DNA of 64,000 bases, taken from contig NZ_CP139418.1 in assembly GCF_034137685.1 (NCBI RefSeq), positions 1,577,001-1,641,000 on the forward strand. Reading direction: 5' to 3'. Below, piece by piece: positions 9,370-16,016 of the stretch. Source of the DNA: Streptococcus sp. S1. Lineage in GTDB: Bacteria; Bacillota; Bacilli; Lactobacillales; Streptococcaceae. Below the pieces are notes generated by a model. It had not been told where the DNA came from. It ran no database searches and was given only the letters and a program-made list of their open reading frames with translations. A program made the translations under genes and the position numbers. Position 1 is the first letter of the stretch, and each line of letters starts with the position of its first letter.

Positions 9370-10560
9370 TCATTTTACAGCTTCTTTCAAGGTTTCCACC
9401 TTGTCTAAACGCTCCCATGGAAGGTCGATATCTGTCCGTCCCATATGGCCATATGCTGCTGTTTGGCGGTAGATTGGACGCTTGAGGTCGAGCATTTGGA
9501 TAATCCCTGCAGGACGAAGATCAAAGATTTGACGCGCTGCTGCCTCTAATTTGCTCTCAGCAACAGTACTTGTACCAAAGGTATCGATACGAACAGATAC
9601 TGGATGAGCCACCCCGATCGCATAAGCCAATTGCACTTCTGCCTTCTTAGCAAGACCTGCTGCTACGATATTCTTGGCAATGTAGCGAGCTGCATAAGAA
9701 GCGGAACGGTCTACCTTCGTCGCATCCTTACCAGAGAAGGCACCACCACCGTGACGTGAATAACCACCATAAGTATCCACAATGATCTTACGACCTGTCA
9801 AACCAGAGTCTCCTTGAGGTCCACCGATAACGAAACGACCGGTTGGATTGATGAAGAATTTTGTCTCATCATCAAGATAAGATGCTGGAATCACTTCTTT
9901 GATAACCTTGTTAATGACATCTTCATGAATTTGTTCATTGCTGACATCTGAATCGTGTTGAGTTGAAATAACCACTGTATCCACGCGCACAGGGCGGTCG
10001 TTTTCATCGTACTCAACCGTAACTTGAGATTTCGCATCTGGACGAAGATAGCTGATTTCACCAGACTTACGAAGCTCTGCCAAACGACGAACCAACTTGT
10101 GGCTGAGTGAAATTGGCAATGGCATGAGTTCTTCTGTTTCATCCACTGCAAAACCAAACATGAGACCTTGGTCTCCAGCTCCAATCAAATCAAGTGGATC
10201 TTGATCTGCATTTCCACGTACTTCCAAGGCTTCATTAACCCCTTGGGCAATATCAGGAGATTGTTCCACCAAAGATGGGTGTACTCCTACCGTCTCCGCA
10301 GAAAATCCATACTCTGTATTGGTATAACCAATTTCTGCAATCGTATCACGAACTACACGGTTAATATCGACATAAGCATTTGTAGAAATCTCACCAAAGA
10401 CATGGACTGAACCAGTATAAACAGCTGTTTCAGCAGCCACGTGTGCTTCTGGATCTTGCTCTAAAATAGCATCCAAGATAGCATCTGAAATTTGGTCTGC
10501 AATCTTATCTGGATGCCCCTCAGATACAGATTCAGACGTGAATAATTTACATTCTGACAT
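9370..10560 (-). CDS. metK: S-adenosylmethionine synthetase
   Basis: MetK makes SAM from methionine and ATP in the cytoplasm. The 396-residue length and the motifs [23 protein letters not shown] and [16 protein letters not shown] are diagnostic. The gene has its own promoter, an SMK-box riboswitch that covers its Shine-Dalgarno sequence (AAGGGGGG), and its own terminator, so it is a single-gene unit controlled by its product. Confidence 0.98.
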   Translation of the reverse strand: MSECKLFTSESVSEGHPDKIADQISDAILDAILEQDPEAHVAAETAVYTGSVHVFGEISTNAYVDINRVVRDTIAEIGYTNTEYGFSAETVGVHPSLVEQSPDIAQGVNEALEVRGNADQDPLDLIGAGDQGLMFGFAVDETEELMPLPISLSHKLVRRLAELRKSGEISYLRPDAKSQVTVEYDENDRPVRVDTVVISTQHDSDVSNEQIHEDVINKVIKEVIPASYLDDETKFFINPTGRFVIGGPQGDSGLTGRKIIVDTYGGYSRHGGGAFSGKDATKVDRSASYAARYIAKNIVAAGLAKKAEVQLAYAIGVAHPVSVRIDTFGTSTVAESKLEAAARQIFDLRPAGIIQMLDLKRPIYRQTAAYGHMGRTDIDLPWERLDKVETLKEAVK

Positions 10561-10564
10561 AAAA

Positions 10565-10644
10565 ATGTCCCCCCTTAAAAAATATTGTTATAGAGTTACA
10601 AAGTACTGATAGAAAGACTATCACCTTATCGGGACCATATAACA
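10565..10644 (-). promoter_or_regulatory. SMK box (SAM-III) riboswitch of metK
   Basis: Four elements fit on the minus strand. P1 pairs TGTTATA (10638-10644) with TATAACA (10586-10592). GGTCCC (10631-10636) can pair with GGGAC over the Shine-Dalgarno run of six G (10567-10576). A CCCGATAAGG segment matches the conserved core, and a GATAG/CTATC hairpin lies between. The metK ATG follows eight bases after the G run. This is the known translational SAM switch of Lactobacillales metK leaders: SAM binding hides the ribosome binding site. Confidence 0.88.
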
Positions 10645-10648
10645 CTTC

Positions 10649-10677
10649 ATTATAACACATTACCAATGATATGGAAA
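10649..10677 (-). promoter_or_regulatory. metK promoter
   Basis: TTTCCA, 17 bases, TATAAT, with TG one base before the -10. The predicted start lies a few bases before the P1 stem of the SMK box, as expected for a leader of about 80 bases. Confidence 0.75.
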
Positions 10678-10949
10678 ATTATTTTGCAAGAAGCCTATTA
10701 GATCAGTTTTTTTAGTCTATAAACTACCTAATTATACCGACTTGAATATAGTTCTCAAAGTTCCTAAAAAGTTCACAAAAAATACCCCATAGGGTATCTA
10801 TCAATTAACGAGTCCAGTAGGCAAGATCTAGCACCCTCACACGGTACTTCTTTATCTTCAAAAATAGTAGGTAACCGCACAGCAATGGATGCTATTACAT
10901 AGTTAAATTACAACATATTTATAAAAATCTTCAATCCCATCTACACTAG
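10678..10949. other. Intergenic stretch upstream of metK promoter
   Basis: I see no credible coding frame here. It holds one hairpin with arms ATACCC/GGGTAT followed on the minus strand by six T (10777-10797), a likely terminator for the membrane-protein gene whose stop codon is about 150 bases upstream of it. The rest is A/T-rich and carries no recognisable motif. Confidence 0.6.
10777..10797 (-). terminator. Putative terminator of tandem membrane-protein genes
   Basis: Minus-strand hairpin ATACCC, three-base loop, GGGTAT, then a run of T. It is far (about 150 bases) from the stop codon at 10950, so the 3' untranslated region would be long. Confidence 0.6.
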
Positions 10950-11381
10950 TCACTCTCCATTTTTAAACAACACAGTTCCAATCAATACCAGCACTCCTAC
11001 CACAAGCGGTGGTATATGATTAATCACCCAATCCGGATCACCCGCAGCAATAAATGAAAAAACATAAATAGCTGCTGCTATATAAAGAGTTGTTTTATTG
11101 CCCTTTGCTTTTCCATTCCACAAGAGGATAGTTGCAATAACAAAGCTAATCATATGGATTCCCAAAAAGTACAAAAAGCCACCAGCCCACGCTCCCATTG
11201 AAAAGAGACCTAATAAAAGTAAAACTGTATAAGCAATGGCTATGAACAAGGCAAAAGAAAGTATTGCAGAAGTCCCAACTCTCTTCTCTGGCTTCATTTC
11301 ATTGTTCGGAAAAAGACTTTCATCTGAAGCATATGCCTCATTTTCTTTATCTACTTCAGGATTTTTTTGTTGATCTGTCAT
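10950..11381 (-). CDS. Small membrane protein, paralogue of the upstream gene
   Basis: The family is not recognised. The 143-residue protein has a charged, Asn/Glu-rich N-terminal tail of about 38 residues and then four hydrophobic segments. It shares layout and motifs with its neighbour at 11516-11956: a KGNK turn between segments 2 and 3, a DPDW motif after segment 3, and a final segment of type LVLIGTVL. A good Shine-Dalgarno (AGGAGAAAG) precedes ATG. The pair looks like a local duplication and is probably co-transcribed. Confidence 0.75.
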   Translation of the reverse strand: MTDQQKNPEVDKENEAYASDESLFPNNEMKPEKRVGTSAILSFALFIAIAYTVLLLLGLFSMGAWAGGFLYFLGIHMISFVIATILLWNGKAKGNKTTLYIAAAIYVFSFIAAGDPDWVINHIPPLVVGVLVLIGTVLFKNGE

Positions 11382-11515
11382 AACTTTCTCCTAACATTTT
11401 TAGTTATTCTTTCAAATAATAGCGCCTAAAATAGAGCGGAAGAACTGATTTAACTGTCTCTTTGATCGACCCGAATACTTTTTATTGAGTAGAGTTGACC
11501 ATACCCATTTTTTGA

Positions 11516-11956
11516 TTAAGAGCTTTTCTCTTCTTTAACCAGGAGTGTTCCGATTAAATCCAAAATACCTAAACATAAGGGAGCAATTCGAAATATTTCC
11601 CAGTCCGGATCAAAAGCCAAGATGATAGACAGCAGATAGAGTCCAACACTCGCATAGAGAAGGCTTTTATTCCCCTTCTTCATCCCTAGTCGAATTAGAA
11701 AGGCCCCAATCGCAAGACTTAATAAGTTTGGACCAAGGAAAATCAAAACGACAAATCCCCAACCATAACCCCAAGGTGCAAAGTAAAAGACAAACAATAC
11801 AAGATAGATAATGGATAAGTAAAATGTCGCTGAAAGAAGAATAGAATGTAAGCTATTTTCTTTTGGAGGATTCTGAACAGATACAGAATTGGGATAATCT
11901 TCACTTAACTTACTATGTTCTTTATTTTCCTCAAAATGTTTCTCTTGGTTTGTCAT
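11516..11956 (-). CDS. Small membrane protein, paralogue of the downstream gene
   Basis: The family is not recognised. The 146-residue protein has a polar N-terminal tail, then four hydrophobic segments with a glycine- and aromatic-rich first loop (APWGYGWGF). It shares the KGNK turn, the DPDW motif and the closing LIGTLL segment with the gene at 10950-11381, but the tails differ. The start is ATG at 11956 after GGAGAAAGTG; an adjacent GTG upstream is possible. Its leader contains two copies of AGAATAATGG 15 bases apart (12002-12026). Confidence 0.72.
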   Translation of the reverse strand: MTNQEKHFEENKEHSKLSEDYPNSVSVQNPPKENSLHSILLSATFYLSIIYLVLFVFYFAPWGYGWGFVVLIFLGPNLLSLAIGAFLIRLGMKKGNKSLLYASVGLYLLSIILAFDPDWEIFRIAPLCLGILDLIGTLLVKEEKSS

Positions 11957-12126
11957 CACTTTCTCCTTCCTTTCTTATATTTTTATGTTTTTCCTTTAAC
12001 ACCATTATTCTTGATTCCATTATTCTTTTCATGATAGCCATCTATTCAATGCTATCTCTTAAACATTAATTTGAACAGGTTTTCAATTAGATTGCTAACA
12101 TATCATGAAATAGACTGGAAGCTTCC

Positions 12127-12594
12127 CTAAATAAAATCAGCCTCTGCAATAGCTCGTTTCACTTCTTCAATTGGTAAATTGACCAGTTCTACTTCTTTTT
12201 CACGGTAAAGATACTCAGCATATTCATCGATCCGATACTGATGAATGTATACCACTCTCTTGCAACCGACTTGAAGCAATTGCTTGGTACAATTGAGACA
12301 AGGAAAATGCGTCACATAAGCTGTAAAGCCCTTGGGAATTCCACGTTCAGCTCCTTGCAAAATCGCATTGACTTCCGCATGAATCGTCCGGACACAATGT
12401 CCCTCGACCATGAGGCAGCCATCCTCTAGACAATGATCTGTCCCAGAAACGGACCCATTATAACCCGTTGCAATGACCTTATTATCCTTAACCAGAACGG
12501 CCCCTACCTTAGCGCGATTACAGGTCGCTCGATTCGAAATCAGTAAGGCCTGTGCTGCAAAATATTCATCCCATGCTAGTCGATTGTGTGGCAC
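12127..12594 (-). CDS. Deoxycytidylate (dCMP) deaminase, ComEB type
   Basis: The enzyme deaminates dCMP to dUMP to feed thymidylate synthesis. The zinc site is clear: HAEVNAIL supplies the His and catalytic Glu, and PCLNC supplies two Cys. The substrate-specific CNRAKVGAVLV and TGYNGSVSG segments are present. The start is uncertain: an ATG at 12609 has GAGGAG only two bases away, while a GTG at 12594 has GGAGG at ideal distance and gives the family's usual N-terminus, so I prefer the GTG. The gene is named comEB in Bacillus, but a role in competence is not implied. Confidence 0.92.
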   Translation of the reverse strand: MPHNRLAWDEYFAAQALLISNRATCNRAKVGAVLVKDNKVIATGYNGSVSGTDHCLEDGCLMVEGHCVRTIHAEVNAILQGAERGIPKGFTAYVTHFPCLNCTKQLLQVGCKRVVYIHQYRIDEYAEYLYREKEVELVNLPIEEVKRAIAEADFI

Positions 12595-12638
12595 CTTTGT
12601 ATCCTCCATCTCTCCTCATATTGCTTACGATTATTTTC

Positions 12639-12647
12639 ATTATAGCA
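12639..12647 (-). promoter_or_regulatory. dCMP deaminase promoter, extended -10 TGcTATAAT
   Basis: Consensus TATAAT with TG one base upstream, about 45 bases before the start. It lies immediately after the rplT terminator. The -35 is weak. Confidence 0.6.
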
Positions 12648-12660
12648 TGAAATCAACAAG

Positions 12661-12689
12661 AAAAAAAGACTGAGAAAACCTTCCCAGTC
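12661..12689 (-). terminator. Terminator of infC-rpmI-rplT operon
   Basis: Minus-strand stem GACTGgGAA/TTcTCAGTC with a short loop followed by seven T, ten bases past the rplT stop. Confidence 0.85.
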
Positions 12690-12698
12690 TTATAAATA

Positions 12699-13058
12699 TT
12701 ATTTAGCAAGTTTTGCTTTCGCTGCATCTGCAAGAGCTGTGAAAGCTGCTGCATCGTTAACAGCCAAGTCAGCAAGCATTTTACGGTTAACTTCGATCTC
12801 AGCCAATTTCAAACCATGCATCAATTGTGAGTATGAAAGTCCATTCAAACGAGCTGCCGCATTGATACGTGTGATCCACAATTTACGGAAGTCACGTTTC
12901 TTTTGACGACGGTCACGGTATGCATAGTAGTAAGAGTTCATTACTTGTTCTTTTGCAGTACGGAACAAGATATGTTTAGCTCCATAGTAACCTTTAGCTA
13001 ATTTAAGAATACGTTTACGACGTTTGCGTGATACAACGCCACCTTTAACACGTGCCAT
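12699..13058 (-). CDS. rplT: 50S ribosomal protein L20
   Basis: The 119-residue, very basic protein has the L20 signature ([29 protein letters not shown]). L20 binds 23S rRNA early in assembly and, in Firmicutes, also binds the infC leader to repress its own operon. It is the third gene of infC-rpmI-rplT, 49 bases after rpmI. Confidence 0.98.
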   Translation of the reverse strand: MARVKGGVVSRKRRKRILKLAKGYYGAKHILFRTAKEQVMNSYYYAYRDRRQKKRDFRKLWITRINAAARLNGLSYSQLMHGLKLAEIEVNRKMLADLAVNDAAAFTALADAAKAKLAK

Positions 13059-13107
13059 TTATATTTCCTCCAATATTTCCTAGAATTCTTTACTTACAAA
13101 TACGCGA

Positions 13108-13308
13108 TTATTTCAAGCGAGTAAGCATTGCTTTGATACGTTTGAAATCTCCTGCATGCACCATAGATGCTTTACGAAGATGACGACGTTGTTTCTTAGT
13201 TTTTCCGTGGAAACGGTGAGAAGTGTAAGCACGGAAACGTTTAAGTCCACCAGAACCTGTACGTTTGAAACGTTTAGCTGATGCGCGGTGTGTTTTTTGT
13301 TTTGGCAT
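13108..13308 (-). CDS. rpmI: 50S ribosomal protein L35
   Basis: The 66-residue protein [20 protein letters not shown]... is a textbook L35. It is 33 bases downstream of infC with its own Shine-Dalgarno (AAAGGAGAA). Gene order infC-rpmI-rplT is the near-universal one. Confidence 0.98.
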   Translation of the reverse strand: MPKQKTHRASAKRFKRTGSGGLKRFRAYTSHRFHGKTKKQRRHLRKASMVHAGDFKRIKAMLTRLK

Positions 13309-13341
13309 GATATTTTCTCCTTTTTTTAACTTTCTGACAGA

Positions 13342-13863
13342 TTATTTCTTGTCAGTTGCTGGCGCCAATTGCATGAACATTTGACGTCCATCCATCTTAG
13401 CTCGTTGTTCGATGATCGCCACATCTTGTGTCGCTTCAGCGAAGTCGGCTAAAACTTTAGCACCAATCTCTTTGTGGGTAATCATACGACCCTTAAAGCG
13501 AATGGATACCTTCACTTTATTTCCTTTTTCAAGGAATTTGCGAGCATTGCGAAGTTTTGTATCGAAATCACCCTTGTCAATCACTGGGCTCAAACGAACT
13601 TCTTTCACGGTCACAACGCTTTGTTTTTTGCGTTGTTCTTTTTGCTTCTTCTGGTACTCAAATTTGAACTTACCGTAGTCCATAATTTTCGCAACAGGAG
13701 GTTTAGCTTGAGGTTGAATGAGAACCAAGTCAACATTAGCATCGTCCGCAAGTGCTTGCGCTTCGCTAAGTGGTTTGATACCCAATTGCTCACCTTCAAG
13801 ACCGATTAAGCGAACTTCACGTACACGAATTTCATCATTGATGAATAAGTCTTGCTTTGCTAT
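13342..13863 (-). CDS. infC: Translation initiation factor IF-3, probable ATA start
   Basis: IF-3 checks start codons on the 30S subunit. The two domains and linker ([12 protein letters not shown]) are intact. Start choice: the family's conserved N-terminus begins at [13 protein letters not shown], and exactly there is an ATA codon preceded by AGAGGTG at ideal distance. A GTG three codons earlier lies inside that Shine-Dalgarno, and the ATG at 13914 would add 17 unconserved residues. infC commonly starts with a rare codon (AUU in E. coli and Bacillus) that IF-3 itself discriminates against, a negative feedback loop; ATA here is inference. That choice gives 173 residues. Confidence 0.95.
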   Translation of the reverse strand: MAKQDLFINDEIRVREVRLIGLEGEQLGIKPLSEAQALADDANVDLVLIQPQAKPPVAKIMDYGKFKFEYQKKQKEQRKKQSVVTVKEVRLSPVIDKGDFDTKLRNARKFLEKGNKVKVSIRFKGRMITHKEIGAKVLADFAEATQDVAIIEQRAKMDGRQMFMQLAPATDKK

Positions 13864-13891
13864 GGTTTTCACCTCTTTTTTATTATTCGAG

Positions 13892-13923
13892 AAAAACAAA
13901 GAACGAGCCTGCAAAACAGGCCC
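13892..13923 (-). terminator. Attenuator terminator in infC leader
   Basis: Minus-strand stem GGGCCTG/CAGGCTC around a TTTTG loop, then GTTCTTTGTTTTT. It lies upstream of the infC start, so it acts as a conditional terminator. Confidence 0.7.
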
Positions 13924-14024
13924 GAACTACATGATGTATTTCATTACTGAAACTTGATCCGTAGGGGCCAGGCAACTTGCGTCACAAGGCGAGAAGTTCT
14001 CACTTCTGCTTTTCTCAACTTTTA
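13892..14024 (-). promoter_or_regulatory. infC-rpmI-rplT leader (putative L20-type autoregulatory leader)
   Basis: About 160 bases separate the promoter from the infC start. On the minus strand the leader has a GAAGTGAGAACTTC hairpin, a CCTTGTGACGCAAG element, a GGCC/GGCC long-range pairing option and finally a strong hairpin with T run. Firmicute infC leaders are known to be bound by L20, which triggers termination. The match here is by position and layout, not by a covariance search. Confidence 0.6.
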
Positions 14025-14025
14025 T

Positions 14026-14054
14026 ATAATATCAAGTTTTTTATTCTTTGTCAA
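14026..14054 (-). promoter_or_regulatory. infC operon promoter
   Basis: A consensus -35 TTGACA, 17 bases, then TATTAT. The -35 lies inside the last codons of cmk, so the infC operon starts within the upstream gene's end. Confidence 0.85.
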
Positions 14055-14721
14055 GAAGTTTTTTTGCTTTTTCTTCAATAAAGGCAACAACGTCTGCAAT
14101 TCCAACACCCGTCGTATCATAATGAATGGCATCAGCTGCAGGTTTCAAAGGAGACACGGCACGGTGGCTGTCCTTATAGTCCCGCTCAGCGATTTCTTTT
14201 TTCAGCAATTCAAGATCCGCTGTAATGCCCTTCTCAACATTTTCATTATAGCGACGTTTTGCCCTCTCCTCCACAGAAGCAACCAAAAAGATCTTTAATT
14301 CTGCATGTGGAAGGACAACTGTCCCAATATCACGACCATCCATAACAATGCCACCTTCTGCTGCAATCTCTTGCTGTAGAGCGACAAGTTTTTCACGGAC
14401 TGGTGCAAGTGCTGCAACCCATGAGACATTATTGGTCACTTGGTTATCGCGAATCGGGTGGGTAATATCCACATCTGCTACAAAAACGAGCTGTTCTCCG
14501 TCTTCCGAACGACCAAAACTAATCGGATACTGATCTAAAAGGTCTAACAAGTCATCAACCTGTTCGGCTGTCAATTTATTTTGCAAAGCTAGATAAGTCG
14601 CTGCACGATACATAGCCCCCGTATCTAGATACGTATAGTCTAGATCCTTAGCAATGATCTTCGCAACCGTTGACTTTCCACTAGAAGCCGGTCCATCAAT
14701 AGCAATTTGAATTTGTTTCAT
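14041..14721 (-). CDS. cmk: Cytidylate kinase
   Basis: Cmk phosphorylates CMP and dCMP to the diphosphates. The 226-residue protein has the P-loop GPASSGKST, the [10 protein letters not shown] acceptor segment and [11 protein letters not shown], all diagnostic. It lies 14 bases after the LysM-protein gene and is likely on the same mRNA. Its 3' end carries the infC promoter. Confidence 0.97.
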   Translation of the reverse strand: MKQIQIAIDGPASSGKSTVAKIIAKDLDYTYLDTGAMYRAATYLALQNKLTAEQVDDLLDLLDQYPISFGRSEDGEQLVFVADVDITHPIRDNQVTNNVSWVAALAPVREKLVALQQEIAAEGGIVMDGRDIGTVVLPHAELKIFLVASVEERAKRRYNENVEKGITADLELLKKEIAERDYKDSHRAVSPLKPAADAIHYDTTGVGIADVVAFIEEKAKKLLDKE

Positions 14722-14735
14722 GCTGTGCTCAACTC

Positions 14736-15191
14736 CTACTGAATCTTAACGACATCACCAGGATTGGCATACCATGATCCTGTAGACATGTGAGATGGAT
14801 TTAACTGTTCCAATTGAGCAATGGAAATGCCGGCACGCGCTGCAATAGCTGCTTCCCCTTCTCCTGCTTGAACAGTAATCGTTCCTTCTTCAGAGTTTTC
14901 ATTTTTCGAACTGTCCTCGGTAGCTTCTTGTTTGTTCTTTGCCGCAGGGGCGGATGATTTCTGTTCAACCTTGGTCTCACCATTATAGAATCCAGACATT
15001 TGTTTGGATTTGTTGCTGCCACCTGTTGAAAGGAAAATCAACAAGCAGACCATCGCCACTACTACTACAAAGAAAATAATGGCTAAAATCGTCAATAGAC
15101 GATCTGCCTTAATTCCGTTTAACTTACTCGTTCTTTTCAATGTTTCTTCTCCATCATCGTAAATATCTTCTTCCCATGGTTCTTTTGCCAT
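14736..15191 (-). CDS. LysM-domain surface protein (SAG1386/EF1546 family)
   Basis: The 151-residue protein has a short acidic cytoplasmic N-terminus ([20 protein letters not shown]), one membrane span (about residues 31-57), a Ser/Lys/Glu-rich stalk, and a C-terminal LysM domain (about 103-150) expected to bind peptidoglycan. The start is ATG at 15191 with AAGGAGGAAG ideally placed; a more distal ATG at 15224 would extend into the divergent promoter region. The function is unknown beyond wall attachment. It is divergent from the ferredoxin gene and upstream of cmk. Confidence 0.85.
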   Translation of the reverse strand: MAKEPWEEDIYDDGEETLKRTSKLNGIKADRLLTILAIIFFVVVVAMVCLLIFLSTGGSNKSKQMSGFYNGETKVEQKSSAPAAKNKQEATEDSSKNENSEEGTITVQAGEGEAAIAARAGISIAQLEQLNPSHMSTGSWYANPGDVVKIQ

Positions 15192-15201
15192 GACTTCCTC
15201 C

Positions 15202-15230
15202 TTGTTTTTTCTCGTAAAAATCATTACAAT
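15202..15230 (+). promoter_or_regulatory. Ferredoxin gene promoter
   Basis: TTGTTT, 17 bases, TACAAT. The -10 ends six bases before the ATG at 15237, so the mRNA is probably leaderless. Confidence 0.6.
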
Positions 15231-15236
15231 AGAAGT

Positions 15237-15437
15237 ATGAAAGTTACGTTAATTCCAGATCGTTGCATCGCTTGCGGTCTCTGTCAGACCTATTCTGAAT
15301 TATTTGATTACCATGACAATGGCATCGTTAAATTTGCTGCTGAAGAGGACAACCTCCTTGAAAAGGAAGTCCCTGTCACAAACGATGTTCTCGAGGCTAT
15401 TAAAGAATGCCCCACTCGTGCTCTCTTAAAAGATTAA
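15237..15437 (+). CDS. fer: Ferredoxin, single [4Fe-4S] cluster
   Basis: The 66-residue protein has CIACGLCQ near the N-terminus (Cys-x2-Cys-x2-Cys) and a fourth ligand in ECP near the C-terminus, as in monocluster ferredoxins of Bacillus and streptococci. It is a small cytoplasmic electron carrier; the partner is unknown. The -10 hexamer stands six bases before ATG and only a GAAG one base from the ATG is present, so the message probably has no leader. Its terminator overlaps its stop codon. Confidence 0.93.
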   Translation: MKVTLIPDRCIACGLCQTYSELFDYHDNGIVKFAAEEDNLLEKEVPVTNDVLEAIKECPTRALLKD

Positions 15438-15450
15438 GAGGGCTTTTTAT
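15420..15450 (+). terminator. Terminator of fer
   Basis: Stem GCtCTCTTAA/TTAAGAGgGC with an AAGA loop, then TTTTTATTT. The stem spans the fer stop codon and reaches the end of the convergent ebsA. Confidence 0.8.
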
Positions 15451-15923
15451 TTGTCTGCATAATACATCTCGTAGTAATCCACATGGATGAAGTTATCCGT
15501 CAGGATTACTTCTCCCTTAAAATAAGGATTTAAGGCAAGTGCATTGATAAAGTATTTTTTCGGCCATTTGCGCATACAGAATGTCCGACTTCGCGAACCG
15601 TCATTAAAAATGAGCTTGATTGATTTCTTATTTACTTCGACCTTTTCGATCGAGTCAATCTTCACCTTGATTGGAGTAAAAGGATTAGCTGTAATAATCC
15701 GCAAGATCCCGTCTTCATAGATCGTGAAGTAACGATGAACTCCAATCGCGAGCAAGACCATAAATAAAAAGAACGAAAACAAAACTAGCGTTGGCACACT
15801 AGAGCTCTCATACATCAAGGCCAGTCCAATAAAGACCGGAATCACGGCAATGGACCAATAAGTCACAAGTATTGATAAGTCCGGTTGCCAATGATAATGG
15901 ACCTTTCCAAATATCTTAATCAT
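15447..15923 (-). CDS. ebsA: EbsA family membrane protein
   Basis: The 158-residue protein has two N-terminal membrane spans (about 18-36 and 46-64) followed by a soluble, beta-rich region (YFTIYEDGILRIITANPF...). It resembles EbsA, named in Enterococcus as a pore-forming protein linked to cell-wall and pheromone binding. The molecular role is not settled. A GGGGG ribosome binding site precedes ATG. It is convergent with fer. Confidence 0.75.
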   Translation of the reverse strand: MIKIFGKVHYHWQPDLSILVTYWSIAVIPVFIGLALMYESSSVPTLVLFSFFLFMVLLAIGVHRYFTIYEDGILRIITANPFTPIKVKIDSIEKVEVNKKSIKLIFNDGSRSRTFCMRKWPKKYFINALALNPYFKGEVILTDNFIHVDYYEMYYADK

Positions 15924-15961
15924 GAGCGTACCCCCATCTAATAGTTTAGCATAAAAAACAA

Positions 15962-16014
15962 AAAAAAGGGAGCTAGACAGCTAAAAACACAAAGATTTTT
16001 ACCTGCTAGCCTCC
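15962..16014 (-). terminator. Terminator of the rhamnan operon
   Basis: Minus-strand imperfect stem GGAGgCTAGCAG/CTGtCTAGCtCC with an A/T-rich loop and eight T. It closes the operon that begins at 26062. Confidence 0.75.
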
Positions 16015-16016
16015 TT

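Noticed and set aside
12002..12026. Direct repeat AGAATAATGG (15-bp period) as an operator
   Set aside because: It is a single short A/T-rich repeat in a leader, with no nearby -35/-10 arrangement to support regulation; chance is plausible.
13412..14298. Several open frames on the plus strand antisense to infC and cmk
   Set aside because: They mirror strongly conserved genes on the other strand and encode Cys/Phe-rich, unprotein-like sequences without ribosome binding sites.
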